Shown one piece after another: positions 27,020 to 35,336 of a stretch of 64,000 nucleotides of DNA. Numbering within the stretch: the first letter of the stretch is position 1; every line of letters starts with the position of its first letter. This DNA comes from Vibrio salilacus. Lineage in GTDB: Bacteria > Pseudomonadota > Gammaproteobacteria > Enterobacterales > Vibrionaceae. The stretch spans positions 62,001-126,000 of the forward strand of contig NZ_NIVQ01000004.1 of NCBI RefSeq assembly GCF_002811245.1, given 5' to 3'. The position numbers were made by a program, and so were the translations under genes. Below the pieces are notes generated by a model. It saw only the letters and a list, made by a program, of their open reading frames with translations. It was not told where the DNA came from and made no database searches.

Positions 27020-27865
27020 TCAGTGTTGGTTATCGCCCTCGAGCGTTGAGCCTTTAACATCAAATATCATGCTCTCTGCACCGGTAAAAACCTGAAAGCG
27101 CAGCCCTTTAGCTCTGGCAATCGTCGTAATTCCAAATTGCTGGGCAAGATCTAACCCCATTTGCGTGACGCCACTGCGTGAAAGCAGTACTGGTATACCC
27201 ATTTGAGCAACTTTAATCACCATCTCGCTGGTCAAACGCCCGGTTGTGTAAAATATTTTATCCTTGCCTTCTTCACCATTGAGCCACATTTCACCAGCAA
27301 GTGTATCGACGGCGTTATGGCGGCCGACATCTTCAACAAAAGAGAGCACTAGATTGCCTTTGCATATCGCGCAACCATGAACCGCTCCGGCTTTTTTATA
27401 GGTAGCGTTGTAATGGGTCAGGGCTTCGAGCGCAGCGTAGACTTCGGACTGTTTAAGCTTAACTTGCGGAACCTGATAACCTTCTAGTTGTTTCATCACG
27501 TTGCCGTACATGGTGCCTTGACCACACCCTGAGGTGACCGTTTTCTTCTTCAGTGCCGCTTCGACTTGCTGAATATCTTCCTTGGTAACCACCGCAGCGC
27601 TATTGGATTCCCAATCGATGATCACCGATTCAAGCGCATCAGGATCGCTTAAGAAGCTCTGATTCTTCAAGTAGCCTAAAACTAAGGATTCAGGACGCGA
27701 CCCTAATGTCATTAAAGTCACCACTTCTTTCCAGTTCAACAGTACCGTCAGAGGTCGTTCACAGGCAATTTGCTTTGTTAAACGTTCGCCGTATTCGTCA
27801 AAAACTTCAACTTCAATGGTTTGCAAAGGATTCTCACTGGTTTTAATTACCGTTGGCTTGGCCAC
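27020..27865 (-). CDS. fdhD: Formate dehydrogenase sulfurtransferase FdhD
   Basis: 281 aa. FdhD carries sulfur from IscS to the molybdenum cofactor, which formate dehydrogenase must receive to be active. The sulfur-relay cysteine pair is in HGCAICKGNL. SFVEDVGRHNAVDTLAGE, FYTTGRLTSEMV and VLLSRSGVTQMGL are typical of the family. It is divergent from DUF3305 across 287 bases that carry a predicted sigma54 promoter for each direction. Confidence 0.93.
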   Translation of the reverse strand: MAKPTVIKTSENPLQTIEVEVFDEYGERLTKQIACERPLTVLLNWKEVVTLMTLGSRPESLVLGYLKNQSFLSDPDALESVIIDWESNSAAVVTKEDIQQVEAALKKKTVTSGCGQGTMYGNVMKQLEGYQVPQVKLKQSEVYAALEALTHYNATYKKAGAVHGCAICKGNLVLSFVEDVGRHNAVDTLAGEMWLNGEEGKDKIFYTTGRLTSEMVIKVAQMGIPVLLSRSGVTQMGLDLAQQFGITTIARAKGLRFQVFTGAESMIFDVKGSTLEGDNQH

Positions 27866-27912
27866 AAACGTTTCCTGTTTTAGTGATGGATTGATGGTTA
27901 ATGGACTAGTGC

Positions 27913-27930
27913 AAGCAATTACTGTTCCTA
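27913..27930 (-). promoter_or_regulatory. Sigma54-type promoter of fdhD
   Basis: On the minus strand TAGGAACAGTAATTGCTT has GG (27928-27927), ten bases, then GC (27916-27915), close to consensus except for the first T. The start would be near 27903, 38 bases before the ATG. Confidence 0.58.
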
Positions 27931-28037
27931 ACTTTTAGCGCTAACTAAATAGATCGGAGATTCTCAACCTTGAATCTAACCCTCGACTACATTGATAAAA
28001 AGAGGGTTGGTGATAAATATTAATGTCTCTTGGCCTG

Positions 28038-28055
28038 TAGGTACAAAACTTGCTT
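28038..28055 (+). promoter_or_regulatory. Sigma54-type promoter of the DUF3305-DUF3306 operon
   Basis: TAGGTACAAAACTTGCTT has GG (28040-28041), ten bases, then GC (28052-28053) inside TTGC. It lies about 98 bases upstream of the DUF3305 ATG. It faces away from the fdhD promoter. No intact GRGACA-N3-TGTCYC site was found between the two, only a TGTCTC half-site at 28024-28029. Confidence 0.58.
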
Positions 28056-28152
28056 TGTATCGTTAAGTCATTGCAATGTTTCGTTAGATTGTGCTGCACA
28101 ACTCAACCAGAACAATGCTTACATTTAATCACATATTTCATATTGGTGAACC

Positions 28153-28617
28153 ATGTCAAAACAACAATCTGTGACGGCGAAACTGCATAAAGATCAGGCG
28201 CTCTGGTCTATTGAGTGCAAATTGGTCGCTCATGAAATTGCAACCGGTTTATGGACAACCACTCAATGGCAGTTGACCCATTTTGATTTGCAACCGAGCG
28301 AGTTGAATTCATTCGTTAGTATTTTGCAGCTACACCGCGACGAGCGCACAGATTATCGATTCAACCTCAGTTCTAACCAACCTAAGCTGTTTTTAATTTT
28401 GGATGACATGGATTCAAACGAGCAGCCTATCATTGTGACCTTAACGGCTTCTCAAAGCGTAGCAAGCCAGTATATGGACGGTGACTACTTGGTTCTGTCA
28501 AACGATATGCCACTCGCCGTACAAGCTTGGATCGAAGCCTTTATTGGCCGACATGGCGAACTGTTAGATCAGCGCCGTAAGAAACGCAAAGGGGCAGGGC
28601 GAGCCAGTGGCAACTAA
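28153..28617 (+). CDS. DUF3305 domain protein
   Basis: 154 aa, soluble, begins MSKQQSVTAKLHKDQALWSI. It has a mixed beta-rich body and a basic tail (QRRKKRKGAGRAS). DUF3305 proteins are found next to formate dehydrogenase genes in proteobacteria, and this one heads a two-gene unit with DUF3306. Its role is unknown; context suggests assembly or maturation. It overlaps the next gene by 11 bases. Confidence 0.8.
   Translation: MSKQQSVTAKLHKDQALWSIECKLVAHEIATGLWTTTQWQLTHFDLQPSELNSFVSILQLHRDERTDYRFNLSSNQPKLFLILDDMDSNEQPIIVTLTASQSVASQYMDGDYLVLSNDMPLAVQAWIEAFIGRHGELLDQRRKKRKGAGRASGN
28592..28599 (+). other. KOPS-type octamer pointing to dif
   Basis: GGGCAGGG on the plus strand near the end of the DUF3305 gene fits GGGNAGGG and is directed towards dif. 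It is a short motif, so chance occurrence is likely enough that it supports the terminus picture only jointly. Confidence 0.4.
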
Positions 28618-29101
28618 TTTTATCCATCGTTGGTCAAAGCGAAAACTTGAGAGTGAGCTTGAACAAGATTGCGTCCCTCCAATCGCAGAGTCGCCATCTT
28701 CGCCAGAGCCTCTAATCCCAGAGCAAACTGTCGAGACCCAAGCTAGTGATACGAGCGTTGCAAGCCTGTTGGCTTCACAAGCTGAAGCCGCAGTAAAAAA
28801 GGCGGCACTAAGACAACTATTTCTCTCTGGCGAATTTAGCGAAACCGATGGACTCAACGATTACGACCATGACTACAAAGCGGTAAAATCACTCTCTAGC
28901 GAGGTGGCCGAGAAGCTGCGTGACTGGATGAATACCGAAGAGGAACCGCTGACTGACACGCCCCCGCCACTTGATCATGAAAACGATGACGTTGCGACTG
29001 ATTCAACCTGTGATGCAGCAGTGCAAGACTCTTTAGAAACGGTAGCAAACGATGATGGAGCGGTTTTAGTCGTGGGACAAAATATACCACACAAAAAATA
29101 G
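28607..29101 (+). CDS. DUF3306 domain protein
   Basis: 164 aa, GTG start inside the end of DUF3305. It begins ATNFIHRWSKRKLE, the conserved N-terminal 'FLxRWSRRK' type motif of DUF3306. Low-complexity acidic and proline-rich stretches surround a conserved middle (ALRQLFLSGEFSETDGLNDYDHDY). Known only as a companion of formate dehydrogenase clusters. It is predicted to be mostly disordered. Confidence 0.8.
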   Translation: MATNFIHRWSKRKLESELEQDCVPPIAESPSSPEPLIPEQTVETQASDTSVASLLASQAEAAVKKAALRQLFLSGEFSETDGLNDYDHDYKAVKSLSSEVAEKLRDWMNTEEEPLTDTPPPLDHENDDVATDSTCDAAVQDSLETVANDDGAVLVVGQNIPHKK

Positions 29102-29127
29102 GTACATTTTGACTAACTCAGTGATTT

Positions 29128-29161
29128 ATCAAGTGAGACATTTTGTCTCACTTGATTTTTT
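29128..29161. promoter_or_regulatory. Palindrome acting as UAS of the fdh operon and as terminator of DUF3306
   Basis: A perfect inverted repeat with 13-base arms (29128-29140 and 29144-29156) around TTT, followed by TTTTT. Its core, GAGACA-TTT-TGTCTC at 29135-29149, has the same pattern as the palindrome before tupA. It is centred about 104 bases before the predicted sigma54 start. The T-run also makes it a good intrinsic terminator for the DUF3305-3306 unit. Both roles may apply. Confidence 0.65.
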
Positions 29162-29218
29162 AAACGATGAATAACTCAATAATCAAGACTAATTTACTGA
29201 TTTGTAAGTACTAAAAAG

Positions 29219-29236
29219 TTGGTACAGCAATTGCTA
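29219..29236 (+). promoter_or_regulatory. Sigma54 promoter of the formate dehydrogenase operon
   Basis: TTGGTACAGCAATTGCTA matches TGGYRYR-N4-TTGCW in full, with GG at 29221-29222 and GC at 29233-29234. The predicted start is near 29246, 33 bases before the first gene. Confidence 0.75.
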
Positions 29237-29278
29237 ATACTCACCAGAGTGAATATTCGGTTCTAATGGAACAGAGCA

Positions 29279-30940
29279 ATGTTAAAACAGCAACTACGAC
29301 AATCAGTCACACAAAATGGCAAGGCGCGACTTTATGCCTTTGAAAACACGGTTGAGCTAACCAACCTGATCCCCCCGACAGTCAGTTATGAAAGCGGCGG
29401 GAACACTCTTATCGTTGGTCCTACGTCAATAATCGAGAGTGCCGCTCAGCAACTTGAGCAGATGAGCAGTATTACACTTCTTTCGACAGATGGTGAACGC
29501 AGTACATGCGACAATCTCTATTTCGCCAGCTCGGTGCAAATTAATGGTTTTCTTGGCGCTTTCGATGTGGTGACCGAAAGTCACGGTCGTGAAATTAACC
29601 TGGCTAAAGTGGCACTGAATCATGACTGCTTTGATATCGTGCTCGATCTTTGTCTAAACAGTTGTATGAGCGAAGAGGTGCCCGTTCCCGGTTATTATCC
29701 AGTGGGTAGAGGCTATCCGAAATTAGCGCAAGCGCTTGAAGAAATTCCGACACTAATGGGAACGTTCGATAAGCCTAAGTTTTTCCGCCTTGATACCGAT
29801 TTGTGCGCACACAGCTCGCGAGGAGTAAAAGGCTGTGAGCGTTGTGTCGATGCTTGTCCTGCCGGTGCGTTATCGAGTGTAGGTACAGACAAAACGGGCC
29901 ATAAAATCGAAATCAATCCATACCTCTGCCAAGGTGTGGGAACCTGCGCAACCGCTTGTCCAACTGAAGCGATTCATTACGCGTTGCCGAATCCACAAGA
30001 TACACAGAAATTTATCGAACGCACGTTAGCCAATTATGAGTCTCAAGGTGGGGTGAATCCCATCATCTTAATCTGCAGTTCTCGTCACGAATCGTATAAC
30101 GTGATGGCACTAAGCGCACTTCCTGACCATGTCATCCCAATTGTGGTTGAAGAGCTACCATCGGTCGGGATTGATTCATGGTTTGCAGCGCTAGCTAACG
30201 ACGCATCTCAAGTTTTGTTCGCCGCTAGTCAACATATGCCTGCCACTATTTTGCGTATTCTTAATAGTGAAGTGTCGTTAGCTCAAACCCTACTAGAACA
30301 GTTGGGGATTGCGAAAGAGACCATCGACATTATCTATTTAGAGTCATTACGCGAAGGGGCACCGACACTTTGCACTGAACACTTTGATTTGGCATTAGGC
30401 GATCTGGAAGGTGATAAACGTCAGCGCTTATTTACCTCTCTTGATGCGCTAGCACAAGCGCGAATTCCGGTTGAAAACGTGGTCGAACTGCCATTAGGCG
30501 CGCCGTACGGCAATATCTCATGCGAAAGCAACGACTGCACACTTTGTATGAGCTGTGTGGCGGTTTGTCCTACTCGCGCTCTGCATACCGATGGTGCTTC
30601 ACCATCACTCAAGTTTATTGAACAAGATTGTGTCCAGTGCGGTTTATGCGTTAAGGCCTGCCCAGAGCAAGTATTAACCATGACGCCAAGAATGAATTGG
30701 GATCAGACAAGTCGTCAGCAAGCAAAAGTCATTCATCAAGAGAAAGCGGCAGAATGTGTTCGCTGTCATAAACCATTCGCTCCGCAATCGATGATTGACA
30801 TGCTGCAAAGTAAGTTACGTGGTCACTCTCATTTCTCTGATGATGCTGCGCTAAATCGGATTGCAATGTGTGAAGACTGCCGGGTAGTTGACATGTTCGA
30901 AGCCATGGCTGATGACCCGACCAAACAACTAACTTATTAA
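29279..30940 (+). CDS. Multi-cluster 4Fe-4S protein of the formate dehydrogenase operon
   Basis: 553 aa, cytoplasmic. Two ferredoxin pairs are visible. The first is GCERCVDACPAG plus CQGVGTCATACPTEA, around residues 180-235. The second is CTLCMSCVAVCPTRA plus CVQCGLCVKACPEQ, around residues 420-465. Near the end AAECVRCHKPF and CEDCRVVD form another likely metal site. This protein regularly precedes the TorD-like chaperone in Vibrio and Shewanella formate dehydrogenase loci. It could relay electrons in the cytoplasm or help load the enzyme. The precise role is unproven. Confidence 0.83.
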   Translation: MLKQQLRQSVTQNGKARLYAFENTVELTNLIPPTVSYESGGNTLIVGPTSIIESAAQQLEQMSSITLLSTDGERSTCDNLYFASSVQINGFLGAFDVVTESHGREINLAKVALNHDCFDIVLDLCLNSCMSEEVPVPGYYPVGRGYPKLAQALEEIPTLMGTFDKPKFFRLDTDLCAHSSRGVKGCERCVDACPAGALSSVGTDKTGHKIEINPYLCQGVGTCATACPTEAIHYALPNPQDTQKFIERTLANYESQGGVNPIILICSSRHESYNVMALSALPDHVIPIVVEELPSVGIDSWFAALANDASQVLFAASQHMPATILRILNSEVSLAQTLLEQLGIAKETIDIIYLESLREGAPTLCTEHFDLALGDLEGDKRQRLFTSLDALAQARIPVENVVELPLGAPYGNISCESNDCTLCMSCVAVCPTRALHTDGASPSLKFIEQDCVQCGLCVKACPEQVLTMTPRMNWDQTSRQQAKVIHQEKAAECVRCHKPFAPQSMIDMLQSKLRGHSHFSDDAALNRIAMCEDCRVVDMFEAMADDPTKQLTY

Positions 30941-30955
30941 GCGTGAGAATGATAG

Positions 30956-31591
30956 ATGGATAACCAACAACAAAGCATTCGCAGTGAAATCTACTTAGTT
31001 CTGGCGACATTATATCGCCAAGCACCAAGCGCTGAGATGATTGAGTTTCTTGCGCAATTAGAGACTGAACCAAGCAATAGCGCTATGAAAGTCGCATGGG
31101 ACAAGCTTAAAAACGCCGCATTGGCGAGTGATACACAAGCCTTGATTAACGAATATCAAGAGTTGTTTATTGGTATTGGGCGCGGTGAAGTGATGCCTTT
31201 CGCTTCATGGCACCTCACAGGCTCTTTGATGGAAAAACCCCTAGCGGCGATACGATATGACCTAACGCGCCTTGGTTTCGAAAGAGCCGAGTCAGTGAAA
31301 GAGCCAGAAGATCATATCAGTGCACTGTGCGAAGTGATGGCTGCACTGGTGAGTGAAGAAGAAAACCTTCAACAAGCTTTTTTCAATACCCACATTGCGC
31401 CATGGTTTGAGTCGTTGATCAAACAAATTCTACAGGCGAAGCATGCCTCGTTTTACCTCTGTGTTGCTGAGCTCACTCACGCGTTCCTGACGGTTGAGCA
31501 GGTCCGGTTTAGTGAACACCACTCAAGCAATAAAACCACATTAAAAATTGATGTTAAGAACGTTACTGAGTACGAGCAACCTCAGTCTTAA
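30956..31591 (+). CDS. TorD/DmsD-family chaperone for formate dehydrogenase
   Basis: 211 aa, all-helical. EYQELFIGIGRGEVMPFASWHLTGSLMEKPLAAIR and PEDHISALCEVMAALV match the TorD family signature (the 'P..S.....L' and 'E.PDHI..ELE.M..L' regions). Such chaperones bind the twin-arginine leader of a molybdoenzyme until the cofactor is in place. The client is presumably FdhA, encoded two genes downstream. It is 15 bases after the ferredoxin gene. Confidence 0.87.
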   Translation: MDNQQQSIRSEIYLVLATLYRQAPSAEMIEFLAQLETEPSNSAMKVAWDKLKNAALASDTQALINEYQELFIGIGRGEVMPFASWHLTGSLMEKPLAAIRYDLTRLGFERAESVKEPEDHISALCEVMAALVSEEENLQQAFFNTHIAPWFESLIKQILQAKHASFYLCVAELTHAFLTVEQVRFSEHHSSNKTTLKIDVKNVTEYEQPQS

Positions 31592-31638
31592 AACGTCACA
31601 TCGAAAGTCATACCTCCAAAAAGGGTAAGGAAGCAATA

Positions 31639-31836
31639 ATGAAAGAGAACAAAGCGCTAAATCAAAGTCGAAGGGATCTCCTTAAAGGCTTAACGACGGC
31701 TGCTGTTGTGGGTGCCGTTGTCGCTGGCAATACAAAAATAGCCAACGCATCAGAAACGGATCAACCAAAACAAGACGTCAAGAAAACCGGCTATCACGAA
31801 ACCCAACACATTCGTGATTATTACGACACGCTATAG
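31639..31836 (+). CDS. Small Tat-signal protein of formate dehydrogenase (FdhX type)
   Basis: 65 aa. A twin-arginine leader NQSRRDLLKGLTTAAVVGAVVAG is followed by only about 30 residues ending GYHETQHIRDYYDTL. Small proteins of this kind occur directly before fdhA in many proteobacteria and are annotated as formate dehydrogenase region Tat targets. It may be a small exported subunit. Its ribosome site AAGGGTAAGGAAG is strong, and its stop is 10 bases before fdhA. Confidence 0.85.
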   Translation: MKENKALNQSRRDLLKGLTTAAVVGAVVAGNTKIANASETDQPKQDVKKTGYHETQHIRDYYDTL

Positions 31837-31846
31837 GAGCTAAACC

Positions 31847-34702
31847 ATGAAATTAGTCAAACGCTCCGATAGCGTGAATAGAGAACAGAATCAGCTGGGT
31901 GTTTCTCGACGTGCCTTTATGAAAAACAGCTCGCTTGCGGCGAGCGGCGCCGTTGTTGGTGCAGGGCTTTTTGCGCCTGGCATGATCAAGAAAGCTCAAG
32001 CAAAAGCGGTGGATCCATCAGCAGAAACTGAAGTAAAACGCACCATTTGTTCACACTGTTCCGTCGGTTGTGGCATTTACGCCGAGGTACAAAACGGCGT
32101 ATGGACGGGTCAAGAGCCCGCATTTGATCACCCATTTAATGCTGGTGGACATTGTGCTAAAGGTGCAGCGCTGCGTGAACATGGCCACGGTGAACGCCGG
32201 CTTAAATACCCAATGAAGCTCGAAAACGGCAAATGGAAAAAACTCTCTTGGCAACAAGCGATTGAGGAAATTGGCAACAAAGCGTTAGAGATTCGACAGC
32301 AGTCAGGCCCAGATTCAGTTTACTGGTTGGGTAGTGCTAAGCACAGTAATGAACAAGCGTATATGTTCCGTAAAATGTCGTCATTGTGGGGGACGAATAA
32401 TGTCGACCACCAAGCGCGTATCTGTCACTCAACTACGGTGGCGGGGGTGGCTAATACGTGGGGCTATGGAGCGATGACCAACTCGTTCAATGACATGCAC
32501 AATTGTAAGTCGATGCTGTTCATTGGTTCGAATCCTGCTGAAGCGCATCCAGTTGCGATGCAGCACATCTTGATTGCCAAAGAGAAGAACAACTGCAAGA
32601 TCGTGGTGGCTGATCCTCGACGTACTCGCACTGCAGCAAAATCCGATCACTACGTTTCCCTTCGTCCGGGTTCAGACGTTGCTTTCATCTGGGGTGTCTT
32701 GTGGCATGTTTTTGCTAACCAATGGGAAGACAAAGACTTTATCCGCCAACGTGTTTTCGGTATGGATGAAATTCGTGAAGAAGTTGCGAAATGGACGCCT
32801 GCAGAAGTAGAGCGTGTCACTGGTGTTACTGAAGCCGATGTATACCAAACCGCTAAACTATTGGCAGAAAACCGCCCAGGTTGTATCGTATGGTGCATGG
32901 GGGGAACTCAGCACACCACGGGTAATAACAACACTCGTGCTTATTGTGTGCTTGAATTAGCACTCGGTAACATGGGTAAATCTGGTGGTGGTGCCAACAT
33001 TTTCCGCGGCCATGATAACGTCCAAGGCGCGACCGATTTGGGGGTGCTTTCTCATACTTTACCTGGCTATTACGGTTTGTCTGACGGCGCTTGGAAACAT
33101 TGGTCTAAGGTGTGGGATCTTGATTATGAATGGGTCAAAAGCCAGTTTGATCAAAGTGAATATCGTGGCAAGAAACCAATGAATAATATGGGTATTCCCG
33201 TCTCGCGTTGGATTGATGGGGTACTTGAAAACAAAGATAACATCGAGCAAAACGATAACATTCGTGCCATGTTCTATTGGGGACATGCCGTGAACTCGCA
33301 GACCCGTGGCGTGGAAATGCGTAAAGCAATGGAAAAGCTTGATATGATGGTTATCGTTGACCCATACCCAACCGTTGCCGCTGTGATGAATGATCGCACC
33401 GATGGTGTCTACCTATTACCTGCCACGACACAATTTGAAACCTATGGCAGTGTAACAGCGTCAAATCGCTCGATTCAATGGCGTGATAAAGTGGTTGAGC
33501 CTTTATTTGAATCTAAGCCTGATCACGAAATCATGTATCTGTTGAGCAAGCAACTCGGGTTTGCTGATCAATTGTTCAAGAACATCAAAGTTGAAAACGA
33601 TCAGCCGTTGATTGAAGACATTACGCGTGAATTCAACCGCGGAATGTGGACTATCGGCTATACAGGGCAAAGCCCAGAGCGTCTCAAAGCACACCAACAA
33701 AGCTGGCATACCTTCCACAAAACGTCACTCGAAGCCGAAGGCGGCCCTGTGCATGGTGAAACCTATGGTCTTCCTTGGCCGTGTTGGGGTACGCCGGAAA
33801 TGAAGCATCCGGGAACCCACATCCTATACGATACCTCGAAACCCGTTGCTCAAGGGGGCGGTAATTTCCGTGCCCGTTTTGGTGTTGAATTTGAAGGCGC
33901 CAATTTGCTCGCTGAAGATAGCTATTCAAAAGGTTGTGAAATTCAAGATGGCTATCCAGAGTTTAGCGATAAGCTGATTAAAGCGCTCGGTTGGTGGGAC
34001 GACCTGACTGGCGAAGAGAAAGCAGCGGCTGAAGGTAAAAACTGGAAAACGGATCTGTCGGGTGGTATTCAACGCGTTGCGATCAAACATGGCTGTATGC
34101 CTTTCGGTAATGCCAAAGCTCGCGCCGTGGTTTGGACGTTCCCAGATCGGGTACCACTGCACCGTGAACCACTGTATACCCCACGTCGAGACTTGGTCGC
34201 TGATTACCCAACATGGGATGACAGTGAGTCTATCTACCGCTTACCGACGATGTACAAATCTATTCAAGACCAAGACAAGTCGGGCGAGTACCCCATTATT
34301 CTAACCTCGGGTCGTTTGGTTGAATACGAAGGGGGCGGTGAAGAGACACGTTCAAACCCATGGCTTGCGGAACTGCAACAAGAGATGTTTGTTGAGGTTA
34401 ACCCGAAAGATGCCAATGATCTTGGCTTCAAAGATGGTGAAATGGTCTGGGTTGAAGGGGCAGAGAAGGGCCGAATCCATGTTAAAGCAATGGTGACACG
34501 TCGCGTTAAACCGGGCATGGCCTTTATCCCGTTCCACTTTGGCGGCAAATTTCAAGGAGAAGATCTACGAGATAAATACCCTGAAGGAACCGATCCATAT
34601 GTGATTGGTGAGTCTGCCAACGTTGCAACGACCTACGGTTATGATCCGGTCACGCAAATGCAGGAAACGAAAGTCACCCTATGTAACATTCGCAAAGCGT
34701 AA
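31847..34702 (+). CDS. fdhA: Formate dehydrogenase catalytic subunit (Mo/W bis-MGD, cysteine type)
   Basis: 951 aa. The Tat leader is VSRRAFMKNSSLAASG. ICSHCSVGCGIYAEV (about residues 67-81) binds the first 4Fe-4S cluster, completed by a later Cys in GHCAKG. The active-site pair Cys193-His194 is in DHQARICHSTT, so this is a cysteine, not a selenocysteine, enzyme. FIGSNPAEAHPVAMQ and the C-terminal dinucleotide-binding domain (ILTSGRLVEYEGGGEETRS) fit the bis-MGD family. It oxidises formate to CO2 in the periplasm and passes electrons to FdhB and FdhC. Confidence 0.95.
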   Translation: MKLVKRSDSVNREQNQLGVSRRAFMKNSSLAASGAVVGAGLFAPGMIKKAQAKAVDPSAETEVKRTICSHCSVGCGIYAEVQNGVWTGQEPAFDHPFNAGGHCAKGAALREHGHGERRLKYPMKLENGKWKKLSWQQAIEEIGNKALEIRQQSGPDSVYWLGSAKHSNEQAYMFRKMSSLWGTNNVDHQARICHSTTVAGVANTWGYGAMTNSFNDMHNCKSMLFIGSNPAEAHPVAMQHILIAKEKNNCKIVVADPRRTRTAAKSDHYVSLRPGSDVAFIWGVLWHVFANQWEDKDFIRQRVFGMDEIREEVAKWTPAEVERVTGVTEADVYQTAKLLAENRPGCIVWCMGGTQHTTGNNNTRAYCVLELALGNMGKSGGGANIFRGHDNVQGATDLGVLSHTLPGYYGLSDGAWKHWSKVWDLDYEWVKSQFDQSEYRGKKPMNNMGIPVSRWIDGVLENKDNIEQNDNIRAMFYWGHAVNSQTRGVEMRKAMEKLDMMVIVDPYPTVAAVMNDRTDGVYLLPATTQFETYGSVTASNRSIQWRDKVVEPLFESKPDHEIMYLLSKQLGFADQLFKNIKVENDQPLIEDITREFNRGMWTIGYTGQSPERLKAHQQSWHTFHKTSLEAEGGPVHGETYGLPWPCWGTPEMKHPGTHILYDTSKPVAQGGGNFRARFGVEFEGANLLAEDSYSKGCEIQDGYPEFSDKLIKALGWWDDLTGEEKAAAEGKNWKTDLSGGIQRVAIKHGCMPFGNAKARAVVWTFPDRVPLHREPLYTPRRDLVADYPTWDDSESIYRLPTMYKSIQDQDKSGEYPIILTSGRLVEYEGGGEETRSNPWLAELQQEMFVEVNPKDANDLGFKDGEMVWVEGAEKGRIHVKAMVTRRVKPGMAFIPFHFGGKFQGEDLRDKYPEGTDPYVIGESANVATTYGYDPVTQMQETKVTLCNIRKA

Positions 34703-34713
34703 GGAGTCAACTG

Positions 34714-35322
34714 ATGGCTAGAATGAAATTCCTGTGTGACACCAAGCGCTGCATCGAATGTAACGGCTGTGTCACTGCATGTAAGAACGAAAATGACGAT
34801 GCGTTAGAGTGGGGCATCCAGCGGCGCCGAGTGGTCACGCTGAATGACGGTGAGCCGGGCGAAAACTCGATCTCAGTCGCCTGCATGCATTGTACTGATG
34901 CACCTTGTATGGCGGTTTGTCCTGCAGATTGTTTTGAGCACACAGAAGATGGCATTGTTCTGCACAATAAAGACTTGTGTATTGGCTGTGGGTATTGTCT
35001 GTTTGCATGCCCATTTGGCGCCCCTCAGTTTCCCAAACAAGAAGCGTTTGGAGAACGTGGCAAGATGGACAAGTGCACCTTCTGTGCTGGTGGTCCTGAA
35101 ACAGAAGCGGGCTCAGTCGAAGAGCGCCAAAAATACGGAGCTAACCGTATTGCTGAAGGCAAGTTACCTATGTGTGCGTCACTTTGTTCTACCAAAGCGC
35201 TATTGGCAGGGGATGCAGAGAAAGTCTCTGATATTTTCCGTCAGCGCGTTGTTGAGCGCGGTGCAAAAGGGGCTGGCTGGACTGATGGCAACGATCTGTC
35301 TTACGATGCAACCAAAAGTTAG
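34714..35322 (+). CDS. fdhB: Formate dehydrogenase iron-sulfur subunit (FDH3 beta type)
   Basis: 202 aa. Four cysteine groups for four 4Fe-4S clusters are visible: CDTKRCIECNGCVTACK, CMHCTDAPCMAVCPADC, CIGCGYCLFACPFGAP and CTFCAGG with a later MCASLCSTKAL. It conducts electrons from FdhA to the membrane cytochrome. It has no signal, so it is likely exported bound to FdhA. It lies 11 bases after fdhA and 14 bases before the cytochrome subunit. Confidence 0.94.
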   Translation: MARMKFLCDTKRCIECNGCVTACKNENDDALEWGIQRRRVVTLNDGEPGENSISVACMHCTDAPCMAVCPADCFEHTEDGIVLHNKDLCIGCGYCLFACPFGAPQFPKQEAFGERGKMDKCTFCAGGPETEAGSVEERQKYGANRIAEGKLPMCASLCSTKALLAGDAEKVSDIFRQRVVERGAKGAGWTDGNDLSYDATKS

Positions 35323-35336
35323 AGTTGGAGAGAGTC

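Noticed and set aside
26904..27095. 63-codon plus-strand reading between ybiT and fdhD
   Set aside because: It runs into the 3' end of fdhD on the other strand, has no ribosome site and resembles no family.
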